Below, in pieces: positions 1 through 8,518 of a stretch of 64,000 bases of DNA. Source of the stretch: Dyadobacter flavalbus. Its GTDB lineage: Bacteria; Bacteroidota; Bacteroidia; Cytophagales; Spirosomataceae. Within the stretch, counting starts at the first letter, position 1. The number at the start of each line of letters is the position of its first letter. A program made the translations under genes and the position numbers. The notes beneath the pieces are model-generated. The model had not been told where the DNA came from. It ran no database searches and was given only the letters and a program-made list of their open reading frames with translations. The stretch lies in NCBI RefSeq assembly GCF_006149045.1, contig NZ_VBSN01000049.1:248001-312000 (forward strand), written 5' to 3'.

Positions 1-405
1 CGCCGATGGAGGAAATATTGATGATGATCCCGCTTTTGTTTTCACGAAAATGCGGCAATACGGCCCTGGTCACATCCAGTAACCCGATGACATTGGTATT
101 AAACTGACGGATAATCTGCTCCCTGCTGAAAGATTCCAGAATCCCGTAAGCGCCGTAACCGGCATTGTTGAGCAGTACATCGATCCGGCCGAATTTGCGA
201 ATACCTTCCTTTACGGCATTTTCAATGGATACCGGATCCTGTACATCAAGCCTTGTCACCAGGGTTTGTTCCGAATTAATCAAGGCAGTTTCCTTTTCAG
301 GATTGCGCATGGTAGCCACCACATTCCAGCCTTTACTTAAAAATAACTGCGCAGTAGCGCGCCGATCCCGCTGCTGGCGCCTGTAATCAAAATGGTCTTT
401 TTCAT
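1..405 (-). pseudogene. SDR-family oxidoreductase, frameshifted and cut by the window edge
   Basis: The minus strand begins with ATG at 405 and reads MKKTILITGASSGIG, the Rossmann NAD(P)-binding start of a classical SDR. After codon 15 (ending at 361) that frame soon meets a stop. The neighbouring frame, from about 358 to the window edge, continues the same protein without a stop: ATAQLFLSKGWNVVATMRNP, then LLNNAGYGAYG and the serine motif INISSIG. One missing base in the GGCGCGC run at 357-363 explains the break; an extra C would restore an Arg codon. The layout matches the intact SDR at 28024-28818, which starts with MKKTIFITGASAGIG. It may be a true pseudogene or a sequencing error in a GC-rich run. 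It diverges from the epimerase-like gene at 579. Confidence 0.8.
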
Positions 406-578
406 TTTTTCAGTTGTTTAATGATGCATCAAAGGTCCCTTTAAAAGCAGGCTGGCGGGTAATACAAATGCAGGATGTTTGTATGCTTTTTACGGTTTTG
501 GCTAAATCAAACGCGGATTTGGATAAATCCAGCCGGTAAAAGCCTCCGATCTTTGCACAAACAAAAGAAAAATCAATC

Positions 579-1499
579 ATGCATGTATTTGTAACAGGAG
601 CCACAGGCTTCATCGGTACTGCCATTGTGCAGGAATTACTCAGCGCAGGCCATCAGGTATCGGGCTTGGCGCGTTCGGATGCATCTGCCCGAAAACTGAT
701 CGATGCGGGTGCAGCCGTTCACCGCGGCGATCTGGAAGATCTGGAAAGCCTGCGCAGCGGCGCAGCGTCTGCCGACGCCGTGATCCATGCGGGGTTCATT
801 CACGACTTTACCCGGTTCCCGGAGGTTTGCCGGGTGGATCAAACAGCCATCGAAACCATCGGTAAAGTATTGGCCGGATCTGACCGCCCGTTTGTAGTGA
901 CTTCGGGTACGGCGCTGGTCAGCCCGGGAAAACTGGCTACCGAAGATATTATTCCTTCGTTCAATCCGGCCTGGCCACGCGCTTCCGAACAGGCAGCGGA
1001 TGCCGTTGCGGCAACGGGCGTCCGGACATCCGTCATCCGCTTGTCACCATCGGTGCACGGCGATGGGGACCAGTACGGATTTATACCCATTCTGGTCAAT
1101 ATCGCGCGTGAAAAAGGCGTTTCGGCTTACGTCGGTGAAGGTCTTAATCAATGGAGTGCTGTACACCGGCTGGATGCTGCGCGTTTGTACAGACTGGCTC
1201 TGGAAAATACGGCATCGGATGACCTTGCATCGAACACAGCTATACAAAGTGCCCGTTTTCACGGTTCGGCCGAAAAAGCCATTACAGTCAGAAAGATTGC
1301 GGAAGCCATTGGCAGACAACTTCATATTCCAACCGTTTCGGTAGCGCCGGAAGCGGCCGCTGAACATTTTGGCTGGTTCGCACACATGGCAGCGATTGAC
1401 TGTCCGGCATCGAGCAGCCGGACGCAGGAACAGTTAAGCTGGCACCCGGCGCATGCCGCTTTGCTGGACGATATTGAAAGCGGCATTTATACCCGGTAA
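579..1499 (+). CDS. NAD(P)-dependent epimerase/dehydratase-like SDR
   Basis: 306-residue atypical or extended SDR. The nucleotide-binding motif TGATGFIG lies at residues 6-13 directly after the first beta strand, which supports the ATG at 579. The RLSPSVHGDGDQYG segment followed by VHRLDAARLY is typical of the YeeZ-like/NAD-dependent epimerase group in which the classical YxxxK pair is not obvious. It probably reduces or epimerises a small carbonyl or sugar-nucleotide substrate in the cytoplasm; the substrate cannot be read from sequence. It diverges from the broken SDR at 405 and is followed 77 bp later by an AraC regulator in the same direction, so it may be that regulator's target. Confidence 0.85.
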   Translation: MHVFVTGATGFIGTAIVQELLSAGHQVSGLARSDASARKLIDAGAAVHRGDLEDLESLRSGAASADAVIHAGFIHDFTRFPEVCRVDQTAIETIGKVLAGSDRPFVVTSGTALVSPGKLATEDIIPSFNPAWPRASEQAADAVAATGVRTSVIRLSPSVHGDGDQYGFIPILVNIAREKGVSAYVGEGLNQWSAVHRLDAARLYRLALENTASDDLASNTAIQSARFHGSAEKAITVRKIAEAIGRQLHIPTVSVAPEAAAEHFGWFAHMAAIDCPASSSRTQEQLSWHPAHAALLDDIESGIYTR

Positions 1500-1576
1500 A
1501 AAGCTGTGAAAGCCGCGGCGGGTCAGCAGATCTGGTGAAAGGCGGCTTCGGCTTATCATAAAAAATAACGAACTTT

Positions 1577-2509
1577 ATGAGTGCTATGAACAATCACCCG
1601 CTTCACCGTTTCCATACCATTACGGAATATCACCGGGCCGCGGGCCTGCCCAAGCCGGCACACCCGCTGGTCAGTCTGGTGCATATGGACGAACTGAACA
1701 GGCCGCTATACGAAGGCCCGTTCAGTCTGATCTATGATTTTTATTCGATATCATTGAAAAAGGCAAAAAACACCAAATACAGATATGGCCAGCAGGCCAG
1801 CGATTTTGATGAAGGCGTTTTGTTTTTTATGGCACCCGGACAGGTTTTTGGCGTGGAAACTGATAAAGGCAACGTCCTGCACCGACCGGAAGGCTGGATG
1901 ATCCTGATCCACCCGGATTTCTTATGGAACACGCCGCTGGCCAAAACCATCAAGCAGTATGAATTCTTCAGTTACTCGGTTTATGAAGCGCTTTACTTGT
2001 CGGACAAGGAAGAAACGATGCTGACAACCCTGGCACAAAACATCGAGCAGGAGTATCATGCCAATATTGACAGATTCAGTCAGAATGTGATTATTGCACA
2101 GCTGGAACTGATGCTGACCTACTCGGAACGGTTTTACCAGCGCCAGTTTATCACGCGCAAGATCGCCAGCCATGAAATCCTGGCCAAACTGGAAGATTTG
2201 CTCACCCGTTACTTCCACAGCGGCGAACTGGCCCAGAAAGGATTGCCAAGTGTTACTTACATTGCTGAAAACCTGAACATCTCGCCCGGTTACCTGAGCA
2301 GCCTGCTCAAATCCCTGACCGGACAGAACACCCAGCAGCATCTTCACAACAAACTGATTGAACTGGCCAAGGAAAAACTCACAACTACCAATCTGTCTGT
2401 CAGCGAAATTGCCTATGAACTGGGTTTTGAACACCTGCAATCTTTCAGTAAACTTTTCAAGACCAAGACCAGCGTCTCACCAATGGAATTCCGGCAGTCA
2501 TTTAACTGA
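1577..2509 (+). CDS. AraC-family transcriptional regulator
   Basis: 310-residue regulator with an N-terminal cupin-like sensing region and a C-terminal double helix-turn-helix. The first HTH lies near residues 222-249 (YIAENLNISPGYLSSLLKSL) and the second near 274-300 (VSEIAYELGFEHLQSFSKLF), the usual AraC/XylS arrangement. Either ATG 1577 or in-frame ATG 1586 could start it; the paralogues at 27033-27947 and 39373-40287 begin at a similar distance from the conserved GLPKP.HP motif. All three share the FITRK hinge and the SFN C terminus, so they are close paralogues. It sits beside SDR genes, as do the other two. The inducer is unknown. Confidence 0.9.
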   Translation: MSAMNNHPLHRFHTITEYHRAAGLPKPAHPLVSLVHMDELNRPLYEGPFSLIYDFYSISLKKAKNTKYRYGQQASDFDEGVLFFMAPGQVFGVETDKGNVLHRPEGWMILIHPDFLWNTPLAKTIKQYEFFSYSVYEALYLSDKEETMLTTLAQNIEQEYHANIDRFSQNVIIAQLELMLTYSERFYQRQFITRKIASHEILAKLEDLLTRYFHSGELAQKGLPSVTYIAENLNISPGYLSSLLKSLTGQNTQQHLHNKLIELAKEKLTTTNLSVSEIAYELGFEHLQSFSKLFKTKTSVSPMEFRQSFN

Positions 2510-2864
2510 AAAGTTAAACCGCCGGGATTTTTTACAGGGTCAGGAAATGCGTTTTATAATCTGACAAGTATTCATTTCCCGGCTCTTTGCCTGCGATCCG
2601 GATTTTAAAATGAAATGGCATTTCCGGCAAGATTACATACATTGCCACGTTTACTTGCTGTATATATTCCGGTAAAAATTCACTACTTTCCACCTGGGTG
2701 TATAAGGCGGTTTTTTTACCACATCAGAACGGCCGTCCCAGCATCATACGCATCCGTATAAAACAAGTTGTTTGTATTAAAGAAGTCAGGGCTGACGTAA
2801 GTAATTGCCGGTTTATATTTTAAATACGCTTTATTCAACGTGTAATTTACATCCGATCCAGACT
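2510..2864. other. intergenic, no gene seen
   Basis: About 355 bp between the AraC gene and the small DUF1737-like gene. It is AT-rich with T runs near 2710-2720. I see no convincing hairpin terminator, RNA gene or coding frame. An in-frame TTG at 2805 could extend the next gene, but the added residues look non-coding. Confidence 0.5.
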
Positions 2865-3092
2865 ATGAAATTAAAATATAACATCAGTAGTACAGATGCC
2901 GGGGATGACGTCAAATACCTTATTATTGAATCCAATGATATGAGTAAACTGGCTGTAATCGTAAATGATTATATCAAAAAAGGCTGGCTGCCCTCAGGAA
3001 GTGTTGTAGTTAATCAGAACTCGGAACTTGCTTCAAAAGAATACACACAGGCCATGACTAAAATGGAGGATACGCCCCGGAAATCATCCTGA
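2865..3092 (+). CDS. small DUF1737-like protein
   Basis: 75-residue protein from ATG 2865. The pattern is YLIIESNDMSKLAVIVNDYI, then KKGWLPSGSVVV and YTQAMTK. This matches the DUF1737 layout: a short strand, a helix spacing L..V..YI, GW.P.G and a final QAM. Function is unknown; proteins of this type are small, soluble and usually monocistronic. A longer reading from TTG 2805 would add about 20 residues without family character, so the ATG is preferred. A hairpin terminator follows at 3235-3268. Confidence 0.6.
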   Translation: MKLKYNISSTDAGDDVKYLIIESNDMSKLAVIVNDYIKKGWLPSGSVVVNQNSELASKEYTQAMTKMEDTPRKSS

Positions 3093-3234
3093 ACTTATTG
3101 AAATTTATCACCTGCTCCATTTCGCCCTGATTGCATATCAGCTGTATATATAAAGTTAATTTTCAAACAATTGTGCATTTATTTCAGAACCTAATTCGTT
3201 CAGTCGGACAAGATTGAAATCCGGCTGTAATCAC

Positions 3235-3268
3235 AAAAAAATGAACAGGTATGACCTGCTCATTTTTC
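3235..3268. terminator. bidirectional hairpin terminator
   Basis: An A run (3235-3240) is followed by arms ATGAACAGGT (3241-3250) and ACCTGCTCAT (3254-3263) around a 3-base loop, with one A:C mismatch, then a T run. It can stop transcription from the gene at 2865 and from the opposite side. Confidence 0.7.
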
Positions 3269-3425
3269 ATTTACTCCTCAGTTAATTTATATATGGGAAT
3301 CAATATACTAAGTCTGCAAATGCCAACTCTATATACCATAACTGGACTCTATGACGATGCAAAACTAGACAAAAACAAAGCTGGCACTGTTTCCTTACGG
3401 TTAAGCAATGGTTAAATGATCTCAC

Positions 3426-3453
3426 AAAAAAAGGAGCAGATAATCCCCGCTCC
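3426..3453 (-). terminator. hairpin terminator for the minus-strand Sus/DUF1501 operon
   Basis: Arms GGAGC (3433-3437) and GCTCC (3449-3453) flank an 11-base loop. Read on the minus strand the hairpin is followed by seven T (3432-3426). It lies beyond the 20-bp repeats, so those repeats would fall in the 3' untranslated part of the operon transcript. Confidence 0.6.
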
Positions 3454-3507
3454 AAGCTAAACTTCAACATTATTCACCAATCAAAAAACCGGAACAAACC
3501 CCCGACA

Positions 3508-3687
3508 ACTATAAATAACAATCCATTACTACAAATCATTATTCATAACTATAAATAACAACACATGACTAAAAATCATTATTCATAACTATAAATGACA
3601 ATCCATGACTATAAATGACAATTCATAACTATAACTGACAACCCACGACTACAAATCATTATTCATAACTATAAATGACAACCCATA
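3508..3687. repeat. 20-bp tandem repeat, nine copies
   Basis: Nine consecutive 20-mers beginning ACTA. Two subtypes occur: type I close to ACTATAAATGACAAYCCATG (copies 1, 3, 5, 6, 7, 9) and type II close to ACTACAAATCATTATTCATA (copies 2, 4, 8). There are no spacers. The array ends one base before the stop codon of the DUF1501 gene (3689-3691) on the minus strand. A 20-bp period is not a multiple of three, so it is unlikely to be coding. Copy number may vary between strains. Confidence 0.9.
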
Positions 3688-3688
3688 A

Positions 3689-5167
3689 TCACGTCAGTAT
3701 CGGCTTTACAACCTTGCCCGCCACATCTGTAAGGCGATAGCGGCGGCCCTGATGCTTGAACACAAGCTGCTCATGGTCCACGCCGAGCAAATGCATAACA
3801 GTAGCCTGAAAATCATGTACATGCACCGGATCTTTGATGACATTGTACCCGAATTCGTCTGTTTCTCCAAACACAAAACCCTTCTTGACGCCGGCTCCCG
3901 CCATCCAGATCGTAAAGCTTCTCGGATGGTGATCGCGGCCGTAATTATCTTTGGTGAGCTTGCCCTGGGAGTAAGCGCCGCGGCCAAACTCTCCGCCCCA
4001 GATCACCAGCGTTTCGTCCAGTAAACCACGCTGTTTCAAGTCTTTGATCAGTGCAGCGGATGCTTGGTCCACACTTTTGGCCATGGTTTTGATGTCATCC
4101 GGCAGGTTGCCATGCTGGTCCCAGCCCTGATGATAAAGCTGCACGAATTTTACGTCCTTTTCAATAAGTTTCCTTGCCAGCAGGCAGTTGGCGGCGAATG
4201 TACCGGGCTTGCGCGATTCTTCACCGTACAAGTCGAAAATGTAATCCGGTTCTTTGGAAATGTCCATCGTTTCGGGCACGGCGGTTTGCATGCGGTAAGC
4301 CATTTCGTACTGCGCCATGCGGTAATTGATTTCCGGATCAAGGATTTTCTCAAACTGCGCCTGCTGCAACTTTGCCAGCGAATTCAGCATTCTTCTGCGG
4401 CTGGTTTTATCAATGCCGTCCGGATTGTTCAGGTAAAAAACCGGGTCCGGGCCCGAGCGGAAAACAACGCCCTGATGTACGGAAGGCAGAAAACCATTGC
4501 TCCACAATTTGGCATAAAGCGGCTGGTCGCCGCTCCGTCCCTTGGAAAGCAGCACGACAAAAGACGGCATATTCTGGTTGTCGGAACCAAGCCCGTAACT
4601 GATCCACGAGCCCCATGACGGACGGCCGCCCTGCTGGCTTCCGGTCTGAAAAAAAGTCACTGCCGGGTCATGGTTAATGGCTTCCGTATGCATGCTGCGA
4701 ATGAATGTCACATCATCCACAATGCTGGATGTAAACGGCATCAGTTCGCTGATCATCATATCATTGCTGCCGTGCCTTGCAAACTTGTATTTGGATGCCG
4801 CCAGCGGAAAACTGCTTTGTCCGGCCGTCATACCCGTCAGCCGCTGTCCTTTCCTGACCGATTCGGGCAGATCCTGGCCCCACATCTGTTCCAGTTTCGG
4901 CTTGTAATCGAACAGTTCCAGCTGCGAAGGCGCACCGCTTTGAAACAGATAAATGATCCGCTTTGCCTTGGGCGCAAAATGTGGTTTTCCCAATGGCAGC
5001 GAGGCGCCTTCCGGTGTTCCAGCGGTTATTTTCTTGGCCATCGAATCATCTGCATTCAGCAAGGAGGCCATGGCGGCAGCTCCCAGTCCGAGGCTTGTTT
5101 TTGACAGGAAATTTCGCCGGCTCAACTGCTCGTGCACATGATTTTCAAGTTCTCTGTAAAAGCTCAT
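3689..5167 (-). CDS. DUF1501 domain protein with Tat-type signal
   Basis: 492-residue member of the DUF1501 family, a sulfatase/alkaline-phosphatase-like fold common in Planctomycetes and Bacteroidota. The N terminus carries a twin-arginine motif, SRRNFLSKTSLGLGAAAMA, suggesting folded export. Family landmarks include IYLFQSGAPSQLELFDYKP, LYHQGWDQHGNLP and VIWGGEFGR, and a histidine-rich NYGRDHHPRSFTIWMAG. Biochemical function is not established for the family. It is the last gene of the operon, 12 bp after the DUF1549/DUF1553 lipoprotein, its usual genomic partner. The stop codon abuts the 20-bp repeat array. Confidence 0.92.
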   Translation of the reverse strand: MSFYRELENHVHEQLSRRNFLSKTSLGLGAAAMASLLNADDSMAKKITAGTPEGASLPLGKPHFAPKAKRIIYLFQSGAPSQLELFDYKPKLEQMWGQDLPESVRKGQRLTGMTAGQSSFPLAASKYKFARHGSNDMMISELMPFTSSIVDDVTFIRSMHTEAINHDPAVTFFQTGSQQGGRPSWGSWISYGLGSDNQNMPSFVVLLSKGRSGDQPLYAKLWSNGFLPSVHQGVVFRSGPDPVFYLNNPDGIDKTSRRRMLNSLAKLQQAQFEKILDPEINYRMAQYEMAYRMQTAVPETMDISKEPDYIFDLYGEESRKPGTFAANCLLARKLIEKDVKFVQLYHQGWDQHGNLPDDIKTMAKSVDQASAALIKDLKQRGLLDETLVIWGGEFGRGAYSQGKLTKDNYGRDHHPRSFTIWMAGAGVKKGFVFGETDEFGYNVIKDPVHVHDFQATVMHLLGVDHEQLVFKHQGRRYRLTDVAGKVVKPILT

Positions 5168-5179
5168 AACTGTTTTCCT

Positions 5180-8100
5180 TTATCTCTTGATCAAAAATTC
5201 ATCAAAATTCATTACCGTACTCGCCACGATGGTGCCTGCGGCTACTTGTGCAGGATTAAGCATTTTGTCTGCCGGATATTCCCCTACACCCAGTATTTCC
5301 TTGACACGTTTCGGGTTCCTGCTGAAATCGGAATATTCCTCTTCGTACAGCTCTTTCAGAATCGACATTTCCCTGTTGTTCGGCGGCCTGCTCGTAAGCG
5401 CCGTAAAGGCATAGGAAATCTGTTCGTCCAGCGTTTTGCCTTTCCTGAACATCTGCTGCGCCAGTACTCGGGATGCTTCTACAAACTGCGGATCATTCAT
5501 GACCACCAGCGCCTGCAGCGGCGTACTGGTTTTTTGTCTTTTGGTAATACAGAAATGCCTTTCCGCAGCATCAAAATTCAGCATCATCGGCGGCGGCGAG
5601 CTGCGTTTCCAGACCGTATACAAGCTTCGTCTGTACAAACTGTCGCCGTGCTGCTGCTTGTAAACCACTTCGTTCCGGGTTGCCAGTGCTTCCCACAGTC
5701 CGCTGGGCTGGTACGGATAAGCGCTTTTGCCTCCGATCCGCTGCGTGAGCAGGCTGCTGGAAGCCAGTGCATTGTCACGGATCTGCTCGGCACTCATGCG
5801 GTAACTCGGGCCGCGTGCGTAAAGCCGGTTATCCGGATCGCTTTCACGCATTTCCTGCGTTCCGTTCGAAGACTGCCGGTAAGTGGCACTCATCACGATC
5901 ATTTTCTGCATTGCTTTTACATTCCATTTGGACTGCCGGAATGTTGCCGACAGATAATCAAGCAGTTGCGGATGCGTAGGCAGTTCGCCCTGATTACCGA
6001 AATCGTCGCTGGAAACCACAAGCCCTTTTCCGAAATACATCATCCAGAAACGGTTCACCGTTACGCGCGTAAAAAGCGGATGATCTTCGTGCAACAGCCA
6101 TTTGGCCAGTCCAAGCCTGTTTTTGGGATAATTTTCGGGTATTTTAAAAAAGCTGTCGGGCGTATCCGGATTGACCGCCTTGCCCGGCGCATCATAGGCA
6201 CCGCGGTTCAGGATGAATGACTTGCGCGGAAACCTGCGCTCTTTCATCACCATGACATCAATTTCCTTGTCCAGAATCTCGGTTTCCTCCCCGATCAGTT
6301 TCCGTCTTTCCGCAAGGTGTTTTGCATACTCAGGGTCCATGTTGCTGAAGTAATATTCTTTCAATGCATTCAGCTGAGCCGGTGTGCGGGATGCTGCGGG
6401 TGTTTTTATCGCTGCGGCCAGCTCGTTTTTCAATGTGTAAAGTCCTAGCATTTCCATGCTTGTGAGCGGACGGGTATAAATTTTCAGTTCGTCCACTTCG
6501 AAATTTTTCGTCCGCTGATCCGATAACCGGCCGATATTCAGCTTGTCTACGTACCAGTTCGTTTTATTCTTTCCGTAGAGAATGCTTTCTGTCAGGTTGT
6601 CGTTGTATACCACCACTTTTGCAGGCAGGCCATTGATGTACAATTTCAGACCGCTCGCTTTGCTCAATCCGTCGTAAGAAAACCCGATCTGTGTCCATTT
6701 GTTCATCGGGAATTTCTCAACGGTTTGTACTTCAATGGCGTTTTCAGGCCATACATGGCTCATGGTCAGTTTGATGCGGCCATCTTTTTCGCGGAAAATA
6801 TTCCAGCCGCGGTAACCGTTCATGACACCGTTCGATTTGTGAATAAGCGAGCCGCTGACTGCCGGATCATGCAGATTAAGCCAGATGCTGATGCTGAAAG
6901 GCTGGTTCCGTTCGAAAAAAGCAAATTTATCCCCGAACCCTACCGCATTCTCGCCGTACATATACCGTGCTTTCCCGATTTTTCCGGGACGGGATGCCAC
7001 GTTGGACAAGCTGTCGTCGCCTTCTGAAATGGCTTTGTGTTTGGGATCAGCAAGATTCCGGAACGCTTTGCCTTTCGGCTCATCGAATGTAAAATGCCCC
7101 AGCAAATCTTTCGAGTCCGGAAGCAATGCTTTTTCAGGGTGAACCTCGGCGGCAGCAAGCCATTTCCTGAAATCCTGATCACCGCCTGCAACGCGCTGCT
7201 GTCCTTCCGTGCTTGCTTTATTGAGACTGGTATGGATGAATTTCAGCCTGGCCTCGGCTTCCGGCGTTGGCAAAGTAATACTCGGGCTCGCCTCGCCATT
7301 GTACGGAATCTGCCCGTTTTCATTGTTGTTGTTGAAATACGAATACAGCGAATAGTAATCCTTGTGGCTGATCGGGTCGTATTTATGGTCGTGGCAGCGC
7401 GCGCATTCTACGGTAATGCCCAGGAATGTTTTTCCAAAAGTATCCACCCGGTCTGTAACATAAGCCGTTCTGTATTCCTCGGGAATAATCCCGCCTTCCT
7501 GACTTTGCTGGTGCATGCGGTTGAATCCGGTTGCTACCATCTGGTCGCGCGTTGGATTCGGCAACATATCGCCTGCAAGCTGCCAGGTTACAAACTGGTC
7601 GTAAGGCTGGTTCCGGTTAAAGGACTTGATTACCCAGTCGCGGAACGGCCAGGCTGTGCGCATGCCGTCGTCCTGATAGCCGTGCGTATCCGCATAACGT
7701 GCCGCATCGAGCCAGGCAACCGCCATGTGTTCACCGTAATGCGGCGAAGCAAGCAGTTTGTCAATTACCTTTTCATATGCTTTGGGAGACTGGTCGGCCA
7801 GAAATGCGGTTACTTCTTCCGGCGTTGGCGGCAGGCCTGTAAGGTCAAGGTAAGCGCGGCGGAGCAATGTGGTTTTATCCGCTTCGGGTGCGGGACTGAT
7901 GTTTTTTTCTTCCAGCTTGTTCAGGATAAACCGGTCAATGTCATTTCTGACCCAGCTTTCATTTTTGACTTCCGGAAGTTTCGGTTTTTCCACTTTTGTA
8001 AAAGCCCAGTGCGGCTTGTACTCCGCTCCCTCTTCGACCCATTTTACCAGAATTGCTTTTTCACGCGCGGTAAGGGACAAATGCGATTCCGGCGTTGGCA

Positions 8101-8464
8101 TCATTACTTCCGGGTCGTTTGACAATATGCGATGCACGAGTTCACTTTTACCGGGCTTGCCGGGCAGAATGGCTTTCAGGCCGCTTTCCGTTTCCTTCTC
8201 GTAAGCCACTTTTGCAATGTCGAGCCGCAGGCCTGCTTTCTGATGGTTGGCATCGGGGCCGTGACATGCAAAGCACCGGTCGGAAAGAATGGGTTTCACG
8301 TCATAGGTATAGTCGATCGGCTGCGCCAAAGTGGACATTTCCGCAGCGACGTCATCCGGCAGATCAACCTTGCCGCCGCAGGAAGCCAGTACGGCTCCTG
8401 CAAGCGGCAATAAAAGGCCGTATGTAAACAAGCTTTTGAACATCAATGAGTTATTTAAATTCAT
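5180..8464 (-). CDS. PSD1/planctomycete-cytochrome-type lipoprotein (PSCyt1, DUF1549, LamG, DUF1553)
   Basis: 1094 residues from ATG 8464; a GTG one codon upstream is less likely. A lipoprotein signal ends in LASC with Cys29 as the lipidation site. A haem c motif CFACH (Cys64, Cys67, His68) lies in a PSCyt1-like segment, VKPILSDRCFACHGPDANH. DUF1549 follows at about 175-380 (LRRAYLDLTGLPPTPEEV), then a LamG/concanavalin-like insert at about 450-640 (FSISIWLNLHDPAVSGSLIH), then DUF1553 at about 800-1060 (LFTRVTVNRFWMMYFGKGLV). The family is thought to act in redox or carbohydrate metabolism at the cell envelope, but no reaction is proven. Its place between SusD and DUF1501 suggests it works on material bound by the Sus system. 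Confidence 0.92.
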   Translation of the reverse strand: MNLNNSLMFKSLFTYGLLLPLAGAVLASCGGKVDLPDDVAAEMSTLAQPIDYTYDVKPILSDRCFACHGPDANHQKAGLRLDIAKVAYEKETESGLKAILPGKPGKSELVHRILSNDPEVMMPTPESHLSLTAREKAILVKWVEEGAEYKPHWAFTKVEKPKLPEVKNESWVRNDIDRFILNKLEEKNISPAPEADKTTLLRRAYLDLTGLPPTPEEVTAFLADQSPKAYEKVIDKLLASPHYGEHMAVAWLDAARYADTHGYQDDGMRTAWPFRDWVIKSFNRNQPYDQFVTWQLAGDMLPNPTRDQMVATGFNRMHQQSQEGGIIPEEYRTAYVTDRVDTFGKTFLGITVECARCHDHKYDPISHKDYYSLYSYFNNNNENGQIPYNGEASPSITLPTPEAEARLKFIHTSLNKASTEGQQRVAGGDQDFRKWLAAAEVHPEKALLPDSKDLLGHFTFDEPKGKAFRNLADPKHKAISEGDDSLSNVASRPGKIGKARYMYGENAVGFGDKFAFFERNQPFSISIWLNLHDPAVSGSLIHKSNGVMNGYRGWNIFREKDGRIKLTMSHVWPENAIEVQTVEKFPMNKWTQIGFSYDGLSKASGLKLYINGLPAKVVVYNDNLTESILYGKNKTNWYVDKLNIGRLSDQRTKNFEVDELKIYTRPLTSMEMLGLYTLKNELAAAIKTPAASRTPAQLNALKEYYFSNMDPEYAKHLAERRKLIGEETEILDKEIDVMVMKERRFPRKSFILNRGAYDAPGKAVNPDTPDSFFKIPENYPKNRLGLAKWLLHEDHPLFTRVTVNRFWMMYFGKGLVVSSDDFGNQGELPTHPQLLDYLSATFRQSKWNVKAMQKMIVMSATYRQSSNGTQEMRESDPDNRLYARGPSYRMSAEQIRDNALASSSLLTQRIGGKSAYPYQPSGLWEALATRNEVVYKQQHGDSLYRRSLYTVWKRSSPPPMMLNFDAAERHFCITKRQKTSTPLQALVVMNDPQFVEASRVLAQQMFRKGKTLDEQISYAFTALTSRPPNNREMSILKELYEEEYSDFSRNPKRVKEILGVGEYPADKMLNPAQVAAGTIVASTVMNFDEFLIKR

Positions 8465-8518
8465 CACTTACAAAACAAAACCAAATATTTGAATATTCGG
8501 TTCTTTGTTGTCATTTTT

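Larger units (their letters stand above)
3093..3507. other. intergenic region with two terminators, no gene seen
   Basis: About 415 bp between the small gene and the 20-bp repeat array. It holds one hairpin at 3235-3268 and a second, minus-oriented one at 3426-3453. The rest is AT-rich with no coding frame I can support. Confidence 0.6.

Noticed and set aside
3508..3687. CRISPR array
   Set aside because: The 20-mers are directly adjacent with no unique spacers and no cas genes are nearby.
5132..6220. Long plus-strand frame of 362 codons opposite the DUF1553 gene
   Set aside because: It is antisense to a well-supported family protein and shows no domain pattern; long antisense frames are common opposite GC-rich codons here.
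3689..8464. Recent transfer of the DUF1553/DUF1501 pair from Planctomycetes
   Set aside because: Base composition and codon style look like the neighbouring Sus genes, and the pair is also widespread in Bacteroidota.
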